64,000 nt of DNA from Alcanivorax jadensis T9. GTDB lineage: Bacteria > Pseudomonadota > Gammaproteobacteria > Pseudomonadales > Alcanivoracaceae. The notes beneath the pieces were generated by a model. The model did not search any database. It had not been told where the DNA came from and saw only the letters and a program-made list of their open reading frames with translations. The position numbers were made by a program, and so were the translations under genes. Where the stretch lies: positions 1 to 64,000 of the forward strand of contig NZ_ARXU01000003.1 in the NCBI RefSeq assembly GCF_000756655.1. Direction: 5' to 3'. Below, piece by piece: positions 58,250-64,000 of this stretch (position 1 is its first letter; every line of letters starts with the position of its first letter).

Positions 58250-59137
58250 ATGACAGCAACCATCAAACAGATTACCCGCGGCGACCTGGCCTGCTGGGAA
58301 ATTCGCCACCGTAACCAGACCCTGGTGATTGCCGAACAGGGCGCCCAGGTGCTGGAGTATCAGCGGGATGGCGAGCATCCACTGATCTGGCTCAGTGAGG
58401 AAGCGGCGTATCACCGCGGCCAGGGCGTGCGTGGCGGGGTACCGGTGTGCTGGCCCTGGTTCGGTGGCCTGGATTTCAACCCGAAAGAGATCCGCCAACA
58501 ATATGCGCTGGCAGAGCCTCCCGCCCACGGCCTGGTCCGTCAGCAGCCCTGGGTTTTACAACACCGCCAGGAAGAGGCCGACGGCATCACTCTGCGCTTC
58601 GGCCTGTCGGACCAGGCCGACCGGCAATCCCTGCCCCCCGTGGAGCCCACCCTGACCGTGCGCCTGGACGATGGCCTGAGCCTGGCGCTGAACAACCATA
58701 ACCATGGCAACACGCCGGTATGGATCAGCCAGGCTCTGCACAGTTACTTCGCGGTATCAGACTCCCGACAGGTAACGGTACATGGCCTGGACACCTGCCC
58801 CTATGTGGACGCGCTGAATGACTGGCAACCCCATCGCCAACATGGCCCGCTGACTGTTGTCGGTGAGACCGACCGGCTGTATCTACAGCTTCCCGACACC
58901 CTGCATATTGATGATCCCGGCTGGCAGCGTCGGCTGACCCTGTCGGCCTCCGGCAGTCGCTCCGCGGTGGTATGGAATCCCTGGGTCGACAAAAGTCGTC
59001 GTCTGACACAATTCGCCGGCGATGCCTGGCAAAGAATGCTCTGTATTGAAACCGCCCGTGTCCTCGACAACGCCCTGCTGCTGGGCCCTGGCGAGCAACA
59101 CAGCATGGTGGTTCGCTTTGTGACAACGGCGTTATAA
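58250..59137 (+). CDS. D-hexose-6-phosphate mutarotase, YeaD type, 295 aa
   Basis: Galactose-mutarotase-like beta-sandwich that equilibrates alpha and beta hexose-6-phosphates. Family motifs: GGVPVCWPWFGG near residue 65, PAHGLVRQQPWVL, the catalytic His and Glu region (SQALHSYFAVSDSRQVTVHG) and VVWNPWVDKSRRLTQF. The start is the ATG at 58250 with GGAG and AAGG upstream; the longer frame runs through repeat DNA. Cytosolic. No operon partner. Confidence 0.92.
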   Translation: MTATIKQITRGDLACWEIRHRNQTLVIAEQGAQVLEYQRDGEHPLIWLSEEAAYHRGQGVRGGVPVCWPWFGGLDFNPKEIRQQYALAEPPAHGLVRQQPWVLQHRQEEADGITLRFGLSDQADRQSLPPVEPTLTVRLDDGLSLALNNHNHGNTPVWISQALHSYFAVSDSRQVTVHGLDTCPYVDALNDWQPHRQHGPLTVVGETDRLYLQLPDTLHIDDPGWQRRLTLSASGSRSAVVWNPWVDKSRRLTQFAGDAWQRMLCIETARVLDNALLLGPGEQHSMVVRFVTTAL

Positions 59138-59333
59138 CTGCCGGTTTAAGCGTCCATAAAAAGGGGTGGTGCTCGCCAAAAAAGGAGGGTAAAGTCGGAA
59201 ATGGCTGCGAATTATGGCAGTGGATTAGTTTGGTAATTGTCTTCCCTGCGTGAAGCTGAAGTTGTCTCCGAACACCGCCCAACATGGTTTGCAAGCAACA
59301 CTCAAAGTAAATAGTTTCGAGGTATAGATTCAC

Positions 59334-59537
59334 ATGGCTACAGGTACTGTGAAGTGGTTTAACGAGTCCAAGGGTTTTGGTTTCATTTCTCAGGACGATG
59401 GTGGTGCGGACGTATTCGTTCATTTCAGCGCAATTACCGGCTCAGGCTTCAAAACCCTAGCCGAGGGTCAGAAGGTTTCCTTCGAGATCCAGCAGGGCCC
59501 AAAAGGTCCGCAGGCTGCTAACGTGGTTGCTGAATAA
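59334..59537 (+). CDS. Cold-shock domain protein, CspA family, 67 aa
   Basis: Single-stranded nucleic-acid-binding protein: RNP1 KGFGFIS and RNP2 VFVHFSAI are intact. Complete CSD length. It has a long leader (up to 196 nt after the preceding gene), as is usual for cold-shock mRNAs, although I could not identify a cold box. GAGG lies upstream of the ATG. A strong terminator follows, so it is monocistronic. Confidence 0.97.
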   Translation: MATGTVKWFNESKGFGFISQDDGGADVFVHFSAITGSGFKTLAEGQKVSFEIQQGPKGPQAANVVAE

Positions 59538-59554
59538 GCGATTGCATTAGCAAG

Positions 59555-59583
59555 AAAAAGCCCGCTTCGGCGGGCTTTTTTTA
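59555..59583 (+). terminator. Rho-independent terminator of the cold-shock gene
   Basis: AAAAGCCCGC, TTCG loop, GCGGGCTTTT, then further T residues (seven in total). Confidence 0.92.
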
Positions 59584-59644
59584 TGTCTGGCGGAAAAGAG
59601 GCTGCACGCCCGACGCACCACGCAAAAACGGCCCCTCCCTCTTC

Positions 59645-59710
59645 CGTAGGAGCGTCGCTGGCGGCGCGATTCCTGCGCTGGGCTATCGCGCCGCGAGCGA
59701 CGCTCCTACG
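59645..59710. repeat. GTAGGAGC palindrome
   Basis: CGTAGGAGCGTCGCTGGCGG plus CGCGAT at the left, ATCGCG plus CCGCGAGCGACGCTCCTACG at the right. Lies between the cold-shock terminator and the convergent metallopeptidase. Confidence 0.87.
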
Positions 59711-59733
59711 ATATAACCGTGGTGTAATTGTAT

Positions 59734-60399
59734 TCAGGGTTGGAAAAACGGCTGGTCGAGGAGTTGTTTATGCTGGCGCCAGTCGGGCATGCGGGCGTCC
59801 ATGAGGGCGTGGAAACCGGGGCCGTGATCCATGTGTTGCAGGTGACACAACTCATGCATGACCACGTAATCCAGCGCCGCTGGCGGATACTGAAGCAGCG
59901 CCATGTTCAGGTTGATGTAGCCCTTGGCCGACAATGATCCCCAGCGGGTACGCATTTTTTTCACCCGCAATGCCGGCCGCGAATAACCCTGGCTGGCGAA
60001 CCAGGAAAACTGCCGGGTGATGCTGTCTTCGAACAGGGACCGTGCCTGCTTGCGCAACCAGCCTTCCAGCGTCTGTTGCACTGCCGCCTCGCTGTCCGGG
60101 TCCGCTACCCGAATCTGCAGGTAGCCACCGGACACGGCCACCGCGCTGCGCCCGGCAGACACATCCATGGTCAGCGGCTGTCCCCGGAACGGAAATGACG
60201 CCCCATCCTGCCAACGCTGGCGAGGCCGGCTGGCCTGGCGCTGCTGCTGACTACGAATCCACTGGCGGCGACTGTCCACAAAGGCCTGCACCATGCGCAA
60301 CGGCGCCCGCTGCGGCGCCCGCACCTGCACCCGGCCATCTTCCAGCACACGCAGCTCCAGGCTGCGGCGTTTGCTGCGGATCAGTTCGTAGTCGGTCAT
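59734..60399 (-). CDS. YgjP-like (DUF45) zinc metallopeptidase, 221 aa
   Basis: Carries the zincin motif HELCH in YVVMHELCHLQHMDHGPGFH, followed by the third ligand region, typical of the YgjP/M48-like family. The middle part holds RTRWGSLSAKGYINLN, a conserved family motif. Exact physiological substrate unknown. No clear ribosome site precedes the ATG at 60399; the H4 palindromic element begins only 3 bp upstream and may have replaced the native leader. Convergent with the cold-shock gene. Confidence 0.88.
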   Translation of the reverse strand: MTDYELIRSKRRSLELRVLEDGRVQVRAPQRAPLRMVQAFVDSRRQWIRSQQQRQASRPRQRWQDGASFPFRGQPLTMDVSAGRSAVAVSGGYLQIRVADPDSEAAVQQTLEGWLRKQARSLFEDSITRQFSWFASQGYSRPALRVKKMRTRWGSLSAKGYINLNMALLQYPPAALDYVVMHELCHLQHMDHGPGFHALMDARMPDWRQHKQLLDQPFFQP

Positions 60400-60401
60400 T
60401 T

Positions 60402-60566
60402 GAGGAGCAAGTTTAAAGTTGAAAGTTCAAAAGCGCGATAAGCGCCGGATGACCCTGACAAGCCGTGCCCGCGAAATCGTTTCCGGTTGAAGCGCGGGCA
60501 ATGACGTTATCGGTTGGCAAAGTGATCATACGCGTTTCAACTTTGAACTTTGAACTTTCAACTGGT
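60402..60566. repeat. Heptad-unit palindromic element, copy H4
   Basis: Left arm AGTTTAA AGTTGAA then AGTTCAA; right arm TTTCAAC TTTGAAC then TTTGAAC TTTCAAC. The interior GTGCCCGCG...GCGCGGGCA and CGGATGA match copy H2. The TGA stop of the RND pump (60558-60560) lies within the right arm. Confidence 0.78.
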
Positions 60567-63500
60567 TCTTTCCATCTCCTTATCCAGCTGCTGCTTCACC
60601 GCATCCGCCGGAGAGGCGAACGGGGCCAGCCACTGGTACAACACCGGGATGATAAAGAGAGTCAGCACGGTGGCAAAGAGTAGACCGCCGAGGATCACCA
60701 CGCCGATAGTGAAGCGGCTTTCCGCGCCGGCGCCGGTGGCCAGTACCAGCGGGATGGCGCCGAAGATGGTGGAGACGCCGGTCATCAATACCGGGCGGAA
60801 GCGCACGATGGCGCCCTGGTAAACCGCCTCTTTCACCGCCAGCCCCTGATCGCGCAACTGGTTGGCGAATTCCACGATGAGAATACCGTTCTTGGCCATC
60901 AGCCCCAGCAGCATGATCATGCCGATCTGGCTGTAGATATTCAGGCTGTCGCCGGTAACCCAGATCGCCATCACCGCCCCGGCCAGGGCCAGGGGCACGG
61001 TGAGCATGATGATCAGCGGATGAATCCAGCTTTCAAACTGGGCGGCCAGCACCAGGAACACGAGCACCAACGCCAGAGCAAAGGTAATCAGGATGGCAGC
61101 GGCGGATTCCTGTAGTTCTTCGGCCATGCCCTTGTAGCCGATGCGTGCTTCCAGGGGCAGGCGTTCACGGGCCTGGTCTTCCACATAGGTCATGGCGGAC
61201 ACCAGATCATAGCCATCCGCCAGGTTGGCGGACAGGGTAATGGCCGGCAGCCGATCCACCCGGCGCAGTTCCGGGGCATCGCCGGTGGTGGTCAGCTCCA
61301 CCACGCTGGAGAACGGCACCAGCTCACCGTTGGCGGCGCGCAGATAAATCGGCAACACATCGTCCGGGCCCTGGCTGTTGCGTTTTTCCGCTTCCAGCAG
61401 CACATCGTATTCGCGGCCTCGATCCACATAGGTGGAGGCCGTGAGGGTGGCGAACATGGCTTGCAGGGTCTGACCCACATCGGTAGCGGTGATGCCCAGA
61501 TCCGCCGCACGCTCCCGGTCCAGCTTCACGTCCAACTGTGGCTGAGTCTGCTCGAAATCTGTATCAATACTGGTCAGCCCCGGATTCTCCTCCATGGCCT
61601 CCATCAGTGTTTCGCTCCAGACCAACACCTGATCGTAGTCCGGCCCGGCCACTACCACTTCCAGGGCCTGGTTAAAGGCACTCTGGCCCAGCCCTGGCGG
61701 GTTCACCGCAAAGGCACGCAGGCCCGCCACCTGGGACAGCTTGCCCCGCACTTCATTGACGATCTCCTGCTGGGAGCGGTCACGCTCGCCCCAGTCCTTG
61801 AGCCGCACGATACTGAAGGCCCGTTCAGTGACGCCACGAAAACCGACGATGGACAGGGCCCGTTCCGCCTCGCCGCTTTCCACCAGCGGCGCCATGATGT
61901 TTTCCACTTCCTTCACATGATGCAGGCTGTATTCGGCGGTGGAACCCTGGGGCGCTGACGCGGGGATAATAAAGACACCCCGGTCTTCGGTGGGAGCGAG
62001 TTCCTGGGGCAAACCCCGGAATACCAGCAACGCCACCACGCACAGGGCCACGCAGCCCACCACCAGCGGCCAGGGTTTACCCAGGGCCGCCGCCAGACTG
62101 CGGGCATAGCCGTTGTTGAGTTTTTGCAGGCCACGTTCGAAGGCATTGCCCTCGCCTTGCAGTTCCTTGACGCTGTGCCGGTGCAGCCAGCGGGAACAGA
62201 GCATGGGCGCCAGACTCAGGGCGACGATGCTGGAGATGATCACCGCGGAGGCCAGGGTAAAGCCGAACTCGCCAAACAGCCGACCCACGTCACCGCCCAT
62301 GAAGGAGATCGGCACGAACACCGCCACCAGGGTCAGGGTGGTGGCCACCACCGCAAAGGCCACCTGGCGGGCACCGCGATAGGCGGCCACCAACCGGGTT
62401 TCCCCTTCGTCGATGCGCCGCTGGATGTTTTCCAGCATGACGATGGCATCGTCCACCACCAGGCCAATGGCCAGGATCAACGCCAGCAGGGTAAGCACGT
62501 TGATGGAGAAATCCATGATGCCCAGGCCGATAAAGGCACCAATGATCGATACCGGAATGGTCACCGCCGGAATCAGGGTAGCGCGCAGATTACCCAGGAA
62601 GGCGAAGATCACCGCGATCACCAGCGCCACGGAAATGCCCAGGGTGACCAGCACTTCCTTGATGGAGGCGCGAATAAACAGGGATTCGTCGTAGTTCACA
62701 TCCAGGCTGATATCCGCCGGCAAGCTGCTCCTCACCGCCTCGATTTCTGCCTGCACGTTATCGGATACCGCCACGGTATTGGCCTTGGACTGGCGAATGA
62801 TACCCAGGCCGATGGCGGTCTCGCCGTTGGCACGCAGCACGGTGTCATCGCTTTCCACGCCCAGCTCCACCCGGGCTACATCGCCCACCCGCAGCAGGTA
62901 ATTGCCCTGGCGACGCACCACCAGATCCTCAAACTCATTCACCGAGGACAGACGATTGTCGGCACGCACGGTAAAGGCACGGGACTGGGATTCCAGACGC
63001 CCGGCGGGCAACTCCACATTATTGCTGCGCAGGGCCTGTTCGATATCAGTGACGGTGACCTGGTTGGCGGCCATGCTCTGGCGGTCCAGCCAGACGCGCA
63101 TGGCATAGCGGCGCTCGCCGCCGATGAAGACTTCCGACACCCCGTCCAGCACCGCGAAACGATCCACCAGGGAGCGCTCGGCAAAGTCGGTGAGTTCCTC
63201 GGGCGCCAGGGTGCTGCTGGTCAACGTTACCCAGATGATGGGCCGGGCATCGGCGTCGGATTTGGCGATTACCGGGGTGTCCGCTTCTTCCGGCAGACGG
63301 TTGAGCACCCGCGACACCGCGTCACGCAGGTCGTTGGCCGCCACGTCCACATCCCGGTCCAGATTGAATTCCACACTGGTACGGGCGGAGCCCAGCCGGC
63401 TGCGCGATTCGATCTTGCGCACCCCTTCCACCCCGGCCACGGCCCCTTCGATCACCTGGATAATCTGGGTATCAATGACTTCCGGCGCGGCGCCAGCATA

Positions 63501-63650
63501 GTCCACCGAAATGGACACTTCCGGCGGATCGATGTCCGGGTATTCGCGCACCGACAATTTCATCAAGGCGCTGATGCCGAAAACCACAATCAACAGACTG
63601 ATGACCGTGGCGAAGACCGGTCGCTTGATGGAGATATCGGAAAGAATCAT
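60558..63650 (-). CDS. RND efflux permease, HAE1 family, 1030 aa
   Basis: Proton-driven multidrug exporter of the inner membrane. Starts MILSDISIKRPVFATVISLL; helix 4 carries the proton-relay Asp pair in LVVDDAIVMLENIQRRIDEG; periplasmic porter domains and 12 helices as usual. Resembles MexF/AcrD-type single-operon pumps. Its start overlaps the stop of the adaptor gene by 4 bp (ATGA), so the two are translationally coupled. The last codons (MERTS) and stop abut or overlap the H4 repeat. Confidence 0.95.
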   Translation of the reverse strand: MILSDISIKRPVFATVISLLIVVFGISALMKLSVREYPDIDPPEVSISVDYAGAAPEVIDTQIIQVIEGAVAGVEGVRKIESRSRLGSARTSVEFNLDRDVDVAANDLRDAVSRVLNRLPEEADTPVIAKSDADARPIIWVTLTSSTLAPEELTDFAERSLVDRFAVLDGVSEVFIGGERRYAMRVWLDRQSMAANQVTVTDIEQALRSNNVELPAGRLESQSRAFTVRADNRLSSVNEFEDLVVRRQGNYLLRVGDVARVELGVESDDTVLRANGETAIGLGIIRQSKANTVAVSDNVQAEIEAVRSSLPADISLDVNYDESLFIRASIKEVLVTLGISVALVIAVIFAFLGNLRATLIPAVTIPVSIIGAFIGLGIMDFSINVLTLLALILAIGLVVDDAIVMLENIQRRIDEGETRLVAAYRGARQVAFAVVATTLTLVAVFVPISFMGGDVGRLFGEFGFTLASAVIISSIVALSLAPMLCSRWLHRHSVKELQGEGNAFERGLQKLNNGYARSLAAALGKPWPLVVGCVALCVVALLVFRGLPQELAPTEDRGVFIIPASAPQGSTAEYSLHHVKEVENIMAPLVESGEAERALSIVGFRGVTERAFSIVRLKDWGERDRSQQEIVNEVRGKLSQVAGLRAFAVNPPGLGQSAFNQALEVVVAGPDYDQVLVWSETLMEAMEENPGLTSIDTDFEQTQPQLDVKLDRERAADLGITATDVGQTLQAMFATLTASTYVDRGREYDVLLEAEKRNSQGPDDVLPIYLRAANGELVPFSSVVELTTTGDAPELRRVDRLPAITLSANLADGYDLVSAMTYVEDQARERLPLEARIGYKGMAEELQESAAAILITFALALVLVFLVLAAQFESWIHPLIIMLTVPLALAGAVMAIWVTGDSLNIYSQIGMIMLLGLMAKNGILIVEFANQLRDQGLAVKEAVYQGAIVRFRPVLMTGVSTIFGAIPLVLATGAGAESRFTIGVVILGGLLFATVLTLFIIPVLYQWLAPFASPADAVKQQLDKEMERTS

Positions 63651-64000
63651 GCAGCGGCCTCGCTGTCCGCCTTATCGGCGTCCGGCGAAGCAGGCTTCAG
63701 CAGGGCCCGCTGCCCCGGCAGCAAGGCCTCCGGGTTATCCAGCACATGCACCGCCTGGCCACTGCCCAGACGGGAATGGCCGTTGACCACCACGTCCGGC
63801 TTGCCGGTCAGGCCACTGGTGATTTCTACCCAGCCGTCACGACGGCCACCCAGGGTGACCGGGTGGCGCTCGGCAGTGTTGTCCGCGGTGACGGTGAACA
63901 CATAGCTCTGCGCCCCCTGAGTAATGATCGATTGCTCAGGCACCAGCAGGGCATCGCGCTCGGCCAGCTGCACGGACACGCGCAGGAATTGCCCGGGACG
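63647..64000 (-). CDS. RND adaptor (membrane fusion protein), partial
   Basis: The C-terminal 117 codons of a periplasmic adaptor; the 5' part lies beyond the right edge. PGQFLRVSVQLAERDALLVP and ALLVPEQSIITQGAQSYVFT are typical of the beta-barrel and membrane-proximal domains of HlyD/AcrA-type adaptors. The partner pump gene follows with a 4 bp overlap. No outer-membrane channel gene is seen in the window. Confidence 0.9.
   Translation of the reverse strand, partial: RPGQFLRVSVQLAERDALLVPEQSIITQGAQSYVFTVTADNTAERHPVTLGGRRDGWVEITSGLTGKPDVVVNGHSRLGSGQAVHVLDNPEALLPGQRALLKPASPDADKADSEAAA

Noticed and set aside
59138-59333. Cold-shock thermosensor leader of the cspA-like gene
   Set aside because: The leader is long, but I could not identify a cold box or a convincing alternative fold by eye.

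Overview
This window is a roughly 64 kb piece of a high-GC gammaproteobacterial chromosome, most likely Alcanivorax or a close relative. The best evidence is the wax ester synthase/diacylglycerol acyltransferase at 56631-58004, which I recognise from memory as very close to AtfA1 of Alcanivorax borkumensis. The block mnmG-rsmG-parA-parB-atpIBEFHAGDC-glmU-glmS is the layout normally found near oriC, so the window probably lies close to the origin. No dnaA, tRNA or rRNA gene was seen.

Layout. 1-12.9 kb: a hypothetical protein, a ferritin-like metal-dependent hydrolase, an MscS-type channel, a two-gene operon (M24-like protein plus an alpha/beta hydrolase-SDR fusion), a MerR regulator, a lipoprotein penicillin acylase and a quinone oxidoreductase. 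13.0-16.6 kb: ackA-pta, separated by a 265 bp palindromic insertion that reaches into the start of pta. 16.7-19.8 kb: a tandem duplication of a thioesterase gene and the 3' end of a phospholipase D gene. 19.9-23.2 kb: an exported ATP-dependent DNA ligase divergent from an exported MsrAB, then a lower-GC hydrolase. 23.8-31.0 kb: a one-polypeptide biotin-dependent acyl-CoA carboxylase; a TetR regulator with a clear 28 bp operator controlling a hypothetical-SDR operon; and a carotenoid oxygenase. 31.0-32.7 kb: an AT-rich island just downstream of glmS, with a recognisable integron attC site and cassette-like genes, one of them split by an amber codon. 32.8-49.1 kb: glmS, glmU, the F1Fo ATP synthase operon, a membrane protein, parB, parA, rsmG and mnmG, all on the minus strand. 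49.4-64 kb: a K+/H+ antiporter, an SDR, an acyl-CoA dehydrogenase, isocitrate lyase, atfA1, a hexose-6-phosphate mutarotase, a cold-shock protein, a YgjP-like metallopeptidase and an RND efflux operon that runs off the right edge.

Metabolism. Much of the content fits a lipid- and hydrocarbon-using lifestyle: acyl-CoA dehydrogenase (beta-oxidation), isocitrate lyase (glyoxylate shunt), ackA-pta (acetyl-CoA/acetate balance), acyl-CoA carboxylase, thioesterases and wax ester synthesis.

Non-coding structure. The intergenic DNA is unusually rich in palindromic repeats. I distinguish (i) a GTAGGAGC...GCTCCTAC family at about a dozen loci, (ii) four elements whose arms are built from 7-nt units (8267, 16577, 51089, 60402), (iii) two ACAGAG-rich palindromes (2109, 58083), (iv) the 265 bp ackA-pta element and (v) a 187 bp hairpin between glmU and atpC. 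Families (ii) and (iv), and the attC-bearing island, are the parts most worth following up.
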